Below, one piece after another: positions 10,659 through 23,044 of a stretch of 44,038 bases of DNA (within the stretch, counting starts at the first letter, position 1; each line of letters starts with the position of its first letter). Position numbers and translations under genes: made by a program. The stretch is from Euprymna scolopes. Its lineage: Eukaryota > Mollusca > Cephalopoda > Sepiida > Sepiolidae. The notes beneath the pieces were generated by a model. That model saw only the letters and a program-made list of their open reading frames with translations. It did no database searches and had not been told where the DNA came from. The DNA lies in assembly GCA_024364805.1 (NCBI GenBank), contig CM044495.1, forward strand, positions 17,130,769 through 17,174,806, given 5' to 3'.

Positions 10659-11794
10659 TTGTGTTTAAAAGATAAATGTTATCTTACGCTACAATAGAAC
10701 ACCAATCACTCTAATTTGGTTTTTTAGGGGTATTCAAGGTCGCTGACAACAAATCTGANNNNNNNNNNNNNNNNNNNNNNNNNNNNNNNNNNNNNNNNNN
10801 NNNNNNNNNNNNNNNNNNNNNNNNNNNNNNNNNNNNNNNNNNNNNNNNNNNNNNNNNNNNNNNNNNNNNNNNNNNNNNNNNNNNNNNNNNNNNNNNNNNN
10901 NNNNNNNNNNNNNNNNNNNNNNNNNNNNNNNNNNNNNNNNNNNNNNNNNCGCCTTCGGTAGTGTTTTTCTTACATGATACGTTCATGTGTGAACGGGCGT
11001 ACTGAAGTGTCTTATCACATTGTGTAGGAATCTTTCAAATAAGAAAGTTTTTTTTAAAAAAAAAAAAAAGAAAGTGGTTCATTTTTTTTATTGTCATACG
11101 TAGTTTTTAATGCTTTTTTAATTGATAAAAAAATAAAGTTTTCACGAGCGGTTTGCAAAAACATAAGCACTAAACACATTTTTATGTCTTTTGTTCTTTT
11201 TTGGGTGGGGGGGATATTCCATTAACGGGCGCTTCTGCAGTTTAATTAACCATTTTCCCGCCCCCTCCCCAATGTGAACAAAATTTTTGTTAAATGGTAA
11301 ATGTCGGCACATTACTTAAGGAAAAACGGTTAATTAAATTGCAGAAGCACCTGTTAAACTACACAAGTCCTATAATTGAATACCCCAACCTCCAAAAAAG
11401 AACGAAAAACATAAAAATATGTTTGGTGGTTATGTTTTTATAAACCGCTCATGAAATTTTTTTTTTTTTTAGATCCATTTTTTTTTTTTAAGATCCATTT
11501 TTTTTTAAAAACTTTATTTGAAATGACTGCTTAAAGATTCCTACATGATACGATAAGACACTATCACTACACCCGTTCGCACGCGAATGTATCATGTAAG
11601 AAAAATACTACCGAAGGCAGTGAAATGGCACAAAACAGTCCCAAGGTCTAGGGGTTCATACCATTCAAACAGTAAATTTGCTGAGGCTTTGATTATCAGA
11701 TTTGTTGTCAGCGACCTCGAATACCCCTAAAAAAAACAAATTAGAGTGGTCGGTGCTCTGTTGTGGTGTAAGGTAACATTTACCTGTTTAAATA
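10659..11794. repeat. 1.1-kb palindrome (long inverted repeat)
   Basis: Arms of roughly 500 bp face each other around a loop at about 11259-11320. Outer ends pair (aatttggttttttaggggta against tacccctaaaaaaaacaaat). So do gtcgctgacaacaaatctg with cagatttgttgtcagcgac, ttcttacatgatacgttcat with its partner near 11590-11606, and gcttctgcagtttaattaac with ttaattaaattgcagaagc. The left arm contains the 191-base assembly gap. Short segments just outside the arms at about 10349-10465 and 11985-12100 (agtatatttcagccgaaaca and gcatatttcaaccaaaacac) are related to each other as direct repeats. It probably represents another foldback element. There is no coding content. Confidence 0.85.
10759..10949. 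other. Assembly gap (191 N)
   Basis: A run of N inside the left arm of the palindrome. The right arm has only about 80 bases between the two points that match the gap edges (about 11615-11697). The gap size may therefore be an estimate rather than the true length. Confidence 0.99.
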
Positions 11795-14700
11795 TAAGAA
11801 AATCATCAGTGAACAGAAAATGACAATACACTTGAAGGTAAAAGAGCATAGTAGAGACAGTCTTTTCCTTATCTTGTGGATTTTATACAGAGAAGAGCAA
11901 AAGACTATTACAGGAAATCTTAATAAGCAACAAATATTTTCTCTGAAAGCATCTCATCATAAACTAAGATGTGCTTCAGTCATGAGCATATTTCAACCAA
12001 AACACAAGAATCTGGAGATAATACTTAATAGCAGTCATTTGGTGAAGAAATTTCAAAAATGAAAAACAAATGTCCTTGATCCAAATCCATACTCAAGCAG
12101 TAACTGTTTTTTTTCTTTTATTATGAATGGGAGGTGGCAGTGGTCAATGACACAAACTGACGATCTGGGTATTCCAAGTCTGAATCCAGTTTGTTTCACA
12201 AAAATCACTTTCACTGAGGATGTTGGCAGCCTTCTCATGATCCCTCCCATAAGTATCCGGTGTCTTTTTAGAAAGAATTCTTACTAGGAAAATATTGGGG
12301 AAACCAATATGAGCAATAGAGTCTTTGAATTCATACAATATTGTGATGATCGTGTGAATTTTAGTGTGGAAAGCCAATGACAGGAGAAATGGTTGAAAAA
12401 AAAAAAAAAAAGAGCAAGAAGGAAAAGTCTAGGAAGTCAAATGAAGCGAAGATTGGAAAAACAAAGAATTTCTTCATTTAAATTTCACATACATATAAAC
12501 ATTCATAGAATTTTTATTATTAAAACTATCAGACAACAGAATTTTTTTTTCTTTTTCTTTTTCGTAAATAAAAACATAAATAGGATATTAATTGCACTAG
12601 AATTATGAATAGGAAACCAATACAATTTGATCCAAGTTATACAAAAAGAGAAGCCCAACTTATTAGTCATAAAATAAAGATCTGTAATAAAATGTCTTAT
12701 AATAGATCGAGATTATTTTATACATTGATAAAAAGGCCAAACCAAAATGGATTTATACACAAATATTTGGATTAATTAGATTCAAAAGAAATGGGAATAG
12801 AGGACACATTAAATATTTATTTTTAATATAGGGTGTGGGTGTTTATTTTATTTACAAAACTTGTTAATAAACAAATGCAGAGATTGTGTCCCTACTCTTC
12901 TAAATTTTCATTTAACATGACAGTTTTACGATTATTAGATTTATATTTAAATTTATATAATACTCTGCTTGTTCTTTCTTATGTTATGCTTTGAAAAAGG
13001 TCAAATACAATTTTTGAAGGTCAAACTGCTTCAAAAAAAGGCTAAATTCACAAAATTTAACTTTAAAAAGACCAATGTAACAACCCTGTATGACAATATG
13101 AGAGTGATCTCCTTTTGATGTAGCCTTGTTTTCAAATATCATAATAATGTATGATCATTGTTGTCATGGTGTGAGAAAGAAACTTGAAGAAAGAAGTTAG
13201 CGAAACATCACATAAAAAAGGGAATATTTGAAAGAAACATTGAATATAGTAAAAAAATAATTATATATATGTATATATATATTACATTGTCTGCCAATAG
13301 GAGCTGGACTGAAGGAGTAAATTAAAGATTATCTCTTACAATGTGATTTTATTATTTCTATTGAACTATATAGCACAACATTATTTTCTGAATATTTATT
13401 ATTACTTATTAATTTATCTCATTTGGGCCAGTTCTATATTTCAAAATACAATGGACAATATATTAATAGAAATGTTAATAAACTTGTATTTGCTTGTTTG
13501 TTGTACAGCATTTATCCTAGGTGGATTGAACTGACTTCCTCCATAGGAGAAAACGTCAAGGGAATATTAAATTCACAGGTAGCCCCCAGTGTCCTGTGTA
13601 AACACATATCTGTTGTGTGTTATTGGATTTTTTGTCCAAAATACTAATTTTTTGTGCTATCCATAAAAATATCAGCTTTATGAAAACATATTTGTGGATT
13701 AAATATATTTCTCATTATGTACAATTTTCAGGGGTTCTACTAATTATAATAATTCTCATAAATATAAACAGTTTTTTAAAAATAAATCTTACCCTATATA
13801 AAAAAAAAATAAAAAAATCAACCTTGTGACAAAAAAAAACAAACAACTCAGTTTTATATGGTTGTTTGCATATGCCACATGCATCAAGTCAACTAGTCTG
13901 GATAAAAAGACATCCCTTTTTTTCGTGGGGCCCTTAAAACATAATTAATCCAAATATTTTACATATCATTAAAGTAAATGTATACATTTTTTTTTATTCA
14001 AAAAAATCATATTCTCAAAAACTTGGTCTTTAATTCTCATATATCATTATAGTCAAATTGTTTTTTTCATTACTCAAATAATTTCTGGCAATTGTTTCAT
14101 AGATAACAATTATGTTTGTATAACCTATGTTTGTAGACTTTAGCTTCCATGTAGACAGTCAGAAAATAATTCTTTGGAAGAGATCTGATGGACGAACAAG
14201 TGACCAATTTTACTGCCTAAGATAAAATGCTGTGAAACAGCTACTTTTAAACTCATAGTATTATTGTAACAGAGCGCATATGTTAGGATGTTTGCATGTC
14301 CAGCAAAAGCTTCAGAAATACGCAACAAACCTTTATAAACTCAGAATTTTTTAACTCGTAAACTTAAAAGAATATTTTAAATTAGGAAATAAAAATTAAT
14401 CTTTGGGATCAGAGTTTATGATTAAAATAGATGAGTAGCAGTTGAAATGTAACAGAGTGCATATAAGCGCTTATGAAAATAGCAGCAGCAGCAGCCGAAC
14501 GATGAATGGCTAGTGATTGTATTAGCAGTAGGAGCAGTGTTTCAGCGTGTATGCAAATTGGCAAGTGTGCTCAGACTTGCGTTTGAAGAAAAAAAGGCAC
14601 CACATGGTCAGAGAAAACAAGGTCAACACCAAAGGAGATGGGCATGTAAAGTGAATATGAGAATGGGCTGACTATGGCCAGTGTGCGATCAGAAGAAAGA

Positions 14701-15009
14701 GAAACGCATCCAGATGAAATAAACAAGTGGCAGTGAGATACTTTTAAGCGGACGTCTGGATAGGCAGAAAAAAAATGATAAATTCCATTTGTACTTTAAA
14801 AAAGACACTGACCCAGATTTTTATTTATTTCCAGTTTTATTTTTATGAATTACTACAGTAAAGTGTAATGCCCGTAATGTAATGTTACTATGTATGTGAT
14901 GGTTCCATTATACCAGAATACTAAAAATGGCAAAATATCAGCCAAATAAAACCACCATTATCATTTGGATAGTTTTACTATGGCCATAAAAATGTCCATT
15001 TTATTGCCA
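11795..15009. other. Non-coding stretch, no exon recognised
   Basis: AT-rich sequence with short open frames on both strands that match no family I recognise. A slightly less AT-rich patch at 14460-14760 with a (CAG)4 has no clear frame. A (TA)n run lies at 13262-13282. No HEAT-repeat exon of RELCH could be seen here on the minus strand. Confidence 0.4.
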
Positions 15010-15490
15010 TACCCTTTAAAATAAAAAAAAAACTTGTTTGGTTCTTCTCCATAATTCCGCCATATTAAAAAAAAAAAAAAAAAAGAAAGAAAAATCTGTA
15101 TGATGTATGCACTTGTGATGAAACAAAATATCATAAATTGATCAAGTAGTTCTATTTGTATATAGAAATAAAAAAATATATTTCTAGGTGATTAATGTGA
15201 ATTTGTAGGCATTACAACAAATATTTCAAGTTTGAATTATTGTTGAGTTATTTTCCTTCTTTTGTTTGAACATTGTTTTCATAAAAAACAAAAAACATAC
15301 AATCAACCCCCTCTTCAGTTACTCATAAAATTTGATTTTCTTATTTAAAAATAAAATTACTTGATCAATTTATATGACTTTTGGAATATGATATTTTTGT
15401 TTCGTCACCGATACGTACATCATAACGATTTATTTTTGTTTGTTAATATGGGGGAATTCTGGACAAGAACCACTTATTTTAATGGACAAG
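15010..15490. mobile_element. Foldback element, family 1, copy 2
   Basis: Inverted arms at about 15010-15165 and 15325-15490 contain tcataaattgatcaagtag and the reverse partner cttgatcaatttatatgac. Flanking parts aaaaatctgtatgatgtatg and cgtacatcataacgattta also pair. Further out, ggttcttctccataattccg pairs with gggaattctggacaagaac. It lies about 300 bp 3' of the most downstream RELCH exon found here, in the next intron. The long open frame on the plus strand in this region is low-complexity and not a gene. Confidence 0.8.
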
Positions 15491-15643
15491 AAAATTATTT
15501 TATCAACAGTTATATGAAAAATATTACAAGAAACAAACGGTTTACTTATTTAAATAGTCAAGAATTGTTTGGAGATTTCGCAAGATTTTTTTTTTTTTTT
15601 ATAAATAAAATCAAATTTCATCCTTGCAAAAGTTCCCCTATTT

Positions 15644-15677
<34 letters not shown>

Positions 15678-15788
15678 TGAAAATAAAAAAGAAAAAGAAA
15701 AAACTTTTAAAAATATAACAAAAATAAAAATTTTTTTTTTTTTTAATTTTATTGTCTTCTATTTATGTTGTGGAAGTAAAGAATTCAC

Positions 15789-15971
15789 CTTTCTTCCTGA
15801 TTGTCACTAAATGTACGCTCTTCAGGTGTTTCACTATTTCCTTCTAATACACTATCCACTTGATCACAATCTTTCAAACTGTTCTCCTCCACCACTTGTT
15901 GGTGTTGTTGATTATTAATCTCAGAATTTGGACTGCCTGCATTGTTATTTTCAGAAGATATCGTCTGTTTC
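15789..15971 (-). CDS. RELCH: RELCH exon F (polar linker)
   Basis: Coding exon of 183 bp. The acceptor is tttctttcttag and the donor is AAG|gtgaat. The first base completes the CG split codon left by exon E to give Arg, then 60 codons follow (starting KQTISSENNNAGSPNSE and ending TFSDNQEE), and two bases are left over. The segment is rich in N, S, E and Q with no predicted fold. In human RELCH the region between the second coiled coil and the HEAT repeats is likewise a poorly conserved polar linker. The identity of this exon therefore rests on splice borders, reading phase and position rather than residue match. The next exon, expected to start the HEAT region, is not recognised at lower coordinates, so at least 15.7 kb separate them or the exon is one I cannot detect. 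Confidence 0.75.
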
Positions 15972-17926
15972 CTAAGAAAGAAAAAAGTCAATGAAATGGC
16001 AACAATTTTTAAAGCAATATAATTCAAATGCAAAAATAAAATAAAATTTTTAATCTTGGTCTAATATTAAAGGTTTTTGGGTTTTTTTTATTTTCTAGAC
16101 CACTTGCAACCTGCAGGATCTGTATTTATTACATATATTATTATTACAAAATTTATGCAGAATAATAAACATACTATTGTTAAAATTTTCCAGGCAGTTT
16201 ATGTAAAATGCCAAAAAATGCTTGAGTTAATGAAATCACAACACCCAACATCATTTAAGAAAACAATTATTAGTGATTGCTGGTTTAAAATAAATAAAAA
16301 ATTTTTTAAAAAAACAAATAAATAATAATCTTGATTTGAACAAAAAATAATGTAAAAATAAATAAATATTTTGTTTGCTATCAGTTGTTTGTTATTCAAA
16401 AAATAAATAATTATGCATGAAACTTATCTTACAAGGAGTGTTTTTTCTTCTTGATTTGAATTTTACTTTTATAAAGTTTTGCAAAAATTGTTCAGTAATT
16501 ATTCCTTGTATTTTCTTCATAACAAAAATAATATTGTTTTCATTTTTCAATTAATGTTTCATTGAATTATCTTTGTAATAGCAGAAACATTATTTCTTCA
16601 TTAAAAAATTGGTCACATTTGCAAATAAAAAAAATGTTTATGTGGTAAAAAAAAAAAAATCATAATTTCCGTTCAACACCTTTTGGTATTTTATATAAAC
16701 TGCCCAGTTAAATTCTACACAGTCTTAATCTGGTTAAGTACCATTATTACTACATAATAATGACCAATGTATATCTATTATGGCTATATATACGCAAGTA
16801 TACAAGGATAGTTCCAAATGTGTAACCCTCCTATTTTTTTTTAACTCAAAAAGTTAAAATGGTACACAAGATGAGAGTGGTACCATTAACATGTGACCTT
16901 TTGTGCTTAATCTAGTTTTTTACATAATCATCACCATTCTCGGTGCACTTTTTCCAGGAATTCAATGACACAGCTCTGCTTCTGATGCACATCCATAACA
17001 GGAGTTGCTTTTTTAGAGACTCATGCTGTCAATATCTGCAACAGAAGGATGAAACTTTCAGGTCGTGAATGCATTAGTTCAGTCATTGCAATTTCCAATC
17101 AGCTCTTATCCATTCAAGCAGAATAAATAAATAGGACGCATTGCTTTTAAAAGCCCCTCGTATTATAAGGTATACTAAAAAATAAGAAAATAAAAAAAAA
17201 GAGGCAAAATAGTTAAATAAAATTCATAAGCCACAAGTGAGGTGATTTTTCAGGTCAAATAATTTTGAAAAGTAAGTGCTTTCAGATCTAATGTTCAAAT
17301 TCAGGCTAGTTTGAACTCACATTCAAGTGTATATGAACGTATGTGATAGAAATATACTTCTGAAGATCGGATTTAGTATGATGCCGCAATGAGGTGTTGA
17401 GATAAGTTCTTTTTAAAGATTTATTTATTCTTCAAAAAACACACACACACACACATATATATAAAATAAAAAATCTTGGCAGTAGAGTGAAAAGCATATC
17501 TTATTTTTCTTTTATTAATTTTATTGGAATTTTTTCTTTTTTCCCTTGTACACATTTTTGTGAATTATTTCATGGATTTCTGCCTTTGGATTATTTTGGA
17601 CCACCTTCCAATTACGGGATTTCCTTGGATTTTACTTGTGCTAATGGAAATTCAATTAACTTTCTTGAAGTTATATATTTGGATCTGCTTCACTTTTTTG
17701 TTATCAAGTAAGATCTTTGACTTACTTGTTGTTTCATCAAATACTTTTGCATGCAAAATCCGATCCCGCATTTTGCTAATTCCTACCCTCTGATGAGAAG
17801 GAAAGTATTTCTTCGAAACTCCGCAGATTAAGGACTATCCACTTATCTAGTGTTTCCTTTTCAGATTAAATATGTTTTTAACTCATTTCAAAGTGTTTTT
17901 TAACATGTTTTATTAACTGTTTGCTC

Positions 17927-17969
<43 letters not shown>

Positions 17970-17974
17970 CACAC
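15972..17974. other. RELCH intron, first part
   Basis: Intronic AT-rich sequence with A/T homopolymer runs and (CA)n(TA)n at about 17441-17463. (TA)n(CA)n at about 17927-17972 abuts the following Helitron-like element. A less AT-rich patch at about 16900-17160 resembles no family I can name. Confidence 0.5.
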
Positions 17975-18630
17975 AAACTAATATTATATAAAAGGAGTTT
18001 TTTGTATGTGTCTGTGAGTTTGTTCCCTATTGACTCTAAAACGGCTGGGCTGATTTTTATGAAATTTCACACAAAGATAATTTATGTGCCTGAGGGTTCT
18101 TCGATACATTTTGTATCAGAATGTCGTTGATAAGTATCGATAATTGAAATAATCCGATAAAAGAAACGAGCGATTTAGACCAAAGTTAACACTTAACACA
18201 GCCTAACATCACAAGCGTATTCATAAAGTTTAATTGCCACACAAGCAGAAAGACCCAACATATAAAATCAACAGTAGGTTCTTTGATATGACAGGGGTGC
18301 GCTCGAAATGAATGTTTCTGTTTAGATCACAATCATGATACTTGACTTTAGCATTTTAAACTTTAATTCAACTTGTTAAATATAAAAAATAATTTTATAA
18401 AATCAACAGTAGGTTCTTTATAGTGCAATGTACACTACAATATATCGTGGACCAAGTCACTACAAGAGGCATGAGAAGCTTTCTCCTGGTGCACCGTGAT
18501 GGCTCCCCCAATTAGAACAGGCAATTAATCAATTCGATTGAAAAATGGGTGATGACAATCAAAAATATGGGCGCGTGAAACATTTGTTGATCATCATTTA
18601 ACTCTGAGCAACAATGGGTTTCCCTGCTAG
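17975..18630 (+). mobile_element. Helitron-like non-autonomous element
   Basis: Starts near attatataaaaggagttttt and carries gactctaaaacggctgggct followed by gatttttatgaaatttcaca, a widespread 5' block of invertebrate Helitron-like repeats. It ends with gggtttccctgctag followed by T, matching the CTAG end at 2188-2191. A segment ataaaatcaacagtaggttc occurs twice inside (about 18262 and 18400). It is flanked by TA microsatellite on both sides. No Rep/helicase coding is present. Family placement is inference. Confidence 0.5.
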
Positions 18631-18968
18631 TATATGTATGTGTGTGAGTATATTATACAGTATACTAAAAAAATAAATGCTGATGTCACATTAAAACCAC
18701 TGGTTTCTGGTCAGCCACTTAACTTTTTAGGGTAGACTATTTTTGTCAGTCAGCCTTGTAAACCATTCATTACGTATTATGCTCTTGAAGGGCTTATATT
18801 TAAACCCACCTGTTTGGTTTGGTTTATTTTATAGCATATCAACCATCTATAGGTTATTTAATGCTAAATAAAGTTGTCAAATATAAAACTATAAGTAGGA
18901 TGATTATTTATATTTTTGGAATAAATTACGAATGACCACAATCAACACCATCTAGTATCTTCTTGAAT

Positions 18969-19301
18969 TGAAAGCCATGTTTAATTTCAGAAGAGTTTTC
19001 AATGGGTAGCTATTCTGTACAAGTCCTGGAGATGAAGAATTTTCAGTGGGTAGCTATTCTGTACAGGTCCTGAACATTATAATTTTGCAGGCAAAGAGCA
19101 AAAGATCTTTCTCATAATAACATGAAAAAATTGTGTTGGAATGCTAAAAGATCGAATATTTTTATGAGCAATTCAGGTTTTTGATTGGTTGTTAGTAGAA
19201 CTTAGCTCCATTTGATTTGTCAATTCCTATCATCATTGTTTATAAGTAACACCTTCCAACTTTCGGTTATCATATCCTCTTATATAAAAAATATTGCAAC
19301 A
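18969..19301. repeat. LTR-like interspersed repeat, copy 1
   Basis: Shares its whole layout with 26255-26622. The start reads TG followed by aaagccatgttta. There is a tandemly duplicated segment (about 44 bp here), then gagcaattcaggtttttgat with an inverted CCAAT motif (gattggttg), a TATA-like tataagtaac, and an end of atattgcaaca. TG...CA ends with promoter-like motifs suggest a solitary LTR of an old element. No clear target duplication was seen, so this stays tentative. Confidence 0.5.
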
Positions 19302-19825
19302 TATCTATTTCGGTAAAAAGAAAAAATAAGGCTTTGATTTTTTGAAGAATCAGATTGAATAATATGATTGGAAACAAACTTATAGATAGTAGGGCATGAT
19401 GCTTGAAAGCTGTCATTGAACAAAGTCCGATTTGCAAGTTTTCATACCAGCCAACATTCACTTTGGCATCATTCAGGCAACAAGGGCTGTCTTTAACAAT
19501 CAAACTCTAATGTTGAAGAGATGTATGGTTCAGCTTGGTTTTAGTAGGTGTACCGTCCTAGGTATTACCTTCTCCTTTAGGAAGATAGATCATTGCTGAT
19601 GCTGCATCTACTGAGAAATACCAACAGGTCTGCTCTTGTGTTCTTGGCTATTTTTGTTTCAAATTAAAGTTAGTTTTCTCCACCTTTCAGCTTTGTGCCA
19701 TATCTGGAGAAGCAAATAAATATCAATAATATCTAAGGTACTCGATGTCAGTATTTTAATGGTGCCCAACCACCTCAAGCAAATTAATAATGGAATTGTC
19801 TGTCTGAGGAATAGCTTTTACCAAA

Positions 19826-20280
19826 CTCTTCTGTCAATTTTTGGTCTACACACTTCACACTTGATATATAGGGAATTTAGACCTGTGGAACAAATTTGAT
19901 TTGGTTTTTAACCAGTAAAAATAGCTGTTAAAAAGTCAAAATTGAAAAAAATTGGAACTTGCCCGGTGTAAGTTTACTTGAAGTGCTTTTGTACGCATGC
20001 GTAAATATATAGTCGATTCATTTTTTAACTATTTCTTATTTGTCTGATGATAGCTCAAGCAGTTATGACTAAGATTGAAGAGCTATAAGTTTTAGTTTTG
20101 ATTCTAGCAGATGCAACCAAATTATATATATTTACTTTTGAAATCTCTACTATATATTGGGTACAATAAAATAATCAATAGCAAATTGACTCTATAATAA
20201 TAAATACAAAATCTACATAAATTAAAATATCGTATTTAAGCATATTTCATGATGAAGCAATACTGAGCGGTCTGCTTATG
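19826..20280 (+). mobile_element. Helitron-like non-autonomous element, copy 2 (diverged)
   Basis: Diverged copy of 1741-2191, sharing gtcaatttttggtctaca, aaattggaacttgcccggtg against aaatggaatttgccaggtg, and ctctactatatattgggtac. The 3' end (gagcggtctgcttatg) has lost the CTAG seen in copy 1. It lies in the intron between RELCH exons E and F. Confidence 0.55.
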
Positions 20281-20383
20281 CACAATAAACAGATTCTACA
20301 TTTCATGTTTTGTTTATTTATATGCATCTTATAAAAGCATTAAAATCTTTAGCCTTCGATCAATAATTACAAATAATAATTAT

Positions 20384-20488
20384 AATAACTTCTCTGGTAG
20401 TTCATATACTAAAATTTGAATCATACAGAAGTGATTAGCATGACCTCTGCACAAGGATGATACACAAATTCATAAAGATTCCATACTT
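20384..20488 (+). pseudogene. U6 snRNA retropseudogene
   Basis: Matches U6 spliceosomal RNA across nearly its whole length. The conserved catatactaaaat block is followed by catacag, gattagcatgacctctgc (U6: gattagcatggcccctgc, including a diverged ACAGAGA region), then acaaggatgatacacaaatt and cataaagattccatactt. The 5' hairpin is diverged and many positions differ from the highly conserved U6. In place of the T-rich Pol III terminator there is a run of A (20489-20500), so this looks like a LINE-mobilised, reverse-transcribed copy and not a working gene. It lies antisense in a RELCH intron, about 200 bp from exon E. Confidence 0.9.
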
Positions 20489-20685
20489 AAAAAAAAAAAA
20501 TTAACTACTAATAATCAATATATGCAAGTAAGACATTAAAATTCAGAGATGAATTCTCATTATTATTATTCTATGATTTGTTAGAACTACTTTTAGTTTT
20601 GCTTTTCATCTCATCTTATTTTTGTTGATCCTTTCTGATTTTCTAAAAAAGTATGAATTCAAACTGATCTACTGCAGGTACATAC

Positions 20686-20768
20686 CGATCGTTGAGTTGC
20701 ATTGTTATTTCATCCTTCTGTTTATTAATTTCAATAATATCATTCTCCAATTCATTAATTCTGCTCTC
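20686..20768 (-). CDS. RELCH: RELCH exon E (coiled coil)
   Basis: Coding exon of 83 bp. The acceptor is atttattttgtag and the donor is GATCG|gtatgt. It starts in phase 0 after exon D and reads ESRINELENDIIEINKQKDE followed by ITMQLND, then two bases that join exon F. The heptad-like pattern of hydrophobic residues with charged partners indicates a coiled coil. It corresponds in position to the human RELCH segment that follows the IPKPP block (human KLEDKISLLNSEKWSLMEQI). A TSD-free, clean exon of this size and phase between two firmly assigned neighbours supports the assignment. Confidence 0.85.
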
Positions 20769-22539
20769 CTACAAAATAAATTTATAAAAAATTATTAATA
20801 ATAATAATAATAAAATTTAAACAGATCCATGAAAGAATATATAAACAAAAACTGGATTCATTATGCTGAGAAAACTAATTTTCAAAAAGATTCCAATCCA
20901 AAATAAAAAAAAATATGACAGAATATGGAAGTCAGATATTATTTCAACAATCAATCTGTTTTCATATTTATATTTTTTGATTGAAAAAGTAATGTACCAT
21001 AATTTGTTTACTTTTTAAAAAAAAAATATCAGGATATATTATTTGACAAAGAAATATAAATCATGATTTAAAAAAATATAAATATATATAGTTTGAAAAA
21101 GCAAAGCAAATCATGGAAAAATTGTTTAAAAAAAAAGCAACATAAATCAAGATATAAAATAAGCTATGAGAAATCATTCGAAAAATCAACATAAAAACTT
21201 TTGTGATCAAGTCTCTATTTACTTGTCTTTCCACGAGGAAAAGACAAACAATCAATCTTTTTTTTTAGGTGCACAATATCCAATTCCCAAAAGTACTTAC
21301 TCTGGATTGTATGAAAATAAAATGACCCAGTCAAGAAAGATCTCTCTCTCTCTCTCCTTGACTAAGGACATAACAGATACTTTACACTGAACTCAACCTA
21401 TGTCAGTCATCAAATATGAACCTTATTGAATATCTGAGCTATATTAGACTAAAACCTTAAAAAAAAAAATAATAAATAAATAATTATCTTCAAAAGAAAA
21501 ATTAATAAAATTTCTACAAGAACTCTCCAAATATAATTGTTAACTAAATAATAGTGTTTTTACATATGAAAAAAAAAACAACTAAAATTCAATGTCATCT
21601 GAGTAACAAGTATTGGTACTTTATGATAATCTTTTCATTTTTAATAAACATCCAAGTTTATATGGGATGTCTATTTATTTCTGTCATATTCTTGTACATC
21701 ACTTTATCGTGCATTAACAACATCTCATTCTCAAAATTATATAAGATAGATTTATTTTTATTAAAATAAAATAGAAACTGTCTTTTTAGAAATCTGTATT
21801 AAAGTTGAATTTCACTAACAAAAGTTATTTCCCTTGGATAATTTTGTGGTTGTCTGCTGTTTAAACGCCCACATAGATCGAAATTGATATGTACAGTACA
21901 ATTTTCACACTTACATGTTGGATTCTTAACTAGAAAGTTTTATTGGTACCTTTTAAATTGGATTATGCACACAAAGGTTGTTAAAAAATGCTGCACCCCC
22001 TCAAAAATGTGAATTTTCATAATTGTAAAAAAAATTTAAATCCTGAACTTACATTGAATACATTTTTAAAAGTAATATGAACAACATAATCAATCTTAAT
22101 CAATATAGAAAAAAAAAATGAAGGTTGTTTGTAGCTTAGAAAATTAGCTAGAAAAGTCAGATTTTAAATAAACTGACAAAATATAATTTCCTTCTTTTTT
22201 TTTTTTTTTTTTTAAACAAATTTCTTTAATTCTGACTTTGCAAATCAAAGAAATTACAAAGAAATCTATCATTTCATGGGTTTTTTTTTTTTAAGTATGA
22301 TTTTTACATATATCTATATGAGATTGCTTATAGCATGATATGTAGCCAATCCTAGTTGCTTATGCTCTACCGCTTTTAGCCAGATCAGATTGTTATTTTT
22401 AATCACTAAAAATCCGAGAATTATATTTTATTCAATAAATTATTAGATTTATATGGACACAAATTGTCAAAATTCAACATCATAACGATTTTCTAAAAGA
22501 GTTTGAGTTTTATGGAATTTAAATGAGGCCAAATTAAAA
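20769..22539. other. RELCH intron D-E, low-complexity part
   Basis: Between exons E and D. AT-rich sequence with long A/T runs, and a (CT)n patch near 21341-21357 (tctctctctctctc). No coding exon is seen between D and E, which join in phase 0. Confidence 0.5.
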
Positions 22540-22995
22540 CATGCACAGTGAAAAAAAATTGTTTTTTGTCCAGAATTTCCCCGATATTAAAAAACAGAAA
22601 AAGAAAAAAATTTGTATGATGTACATACTCGTAACAAAACAAAAATATCATATTCCAAAAATTACGTAAATTGATCAAGTTTTATTTGTATAAAAAAATC
22701 ATTTATAAGCAATTAATGGGAATATATAACAATGATAGCAAGTTTGAATTGTTGAGTTATTTTCGTGTGTTTTCATTAGATTGTTTTCAAAGTGGTGGAC
22801 AAGAGAGATGCTCTTTGGTTACTGATAAAATTTGGTTTTCTTTCTAAAAAAAAAAAAATACAACTACTTGATCAATTTATGTGGTTTTTGGAATATGATA
22901 TTTTTGTTTCCTCACAGTTGTGTACATCACACAGCTTTTTCTATTTTAATATAGATGGAATTTTGAATAAGAACCAAAAAAAATGTTATTGTAAC
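22540..22995. mobile_element. Foldback element, family 1, copy 3
   Basis: Inverted arms at about 22540-22690 and 22805-22995. The left arm contains ttgtatgatgtacatactcg and acgtaaattgatcaag; the right arm contains cttgatcaatttatgtgg and gttgtgtacatcaca. The spacer resembles that of copy 2 (agtttgaattgttgagttat). The frame at 22792-23022 is inside this repeat. Confidence 0.85.
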
Positions 22996-23044
22996 AATAT
23001 TTTTTTGACATCTCTATATTAATGAAAGCCTTCTTCATAAACAA

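Noticed and set aside
15361-15810. 149-codon plus-strand frame
   Set aside because: It runs through the right arm of a foldback element and long A/T runs, with a Lys/Phe-rich low-complexity translation, and overlaps RELCH exon F in antisense.
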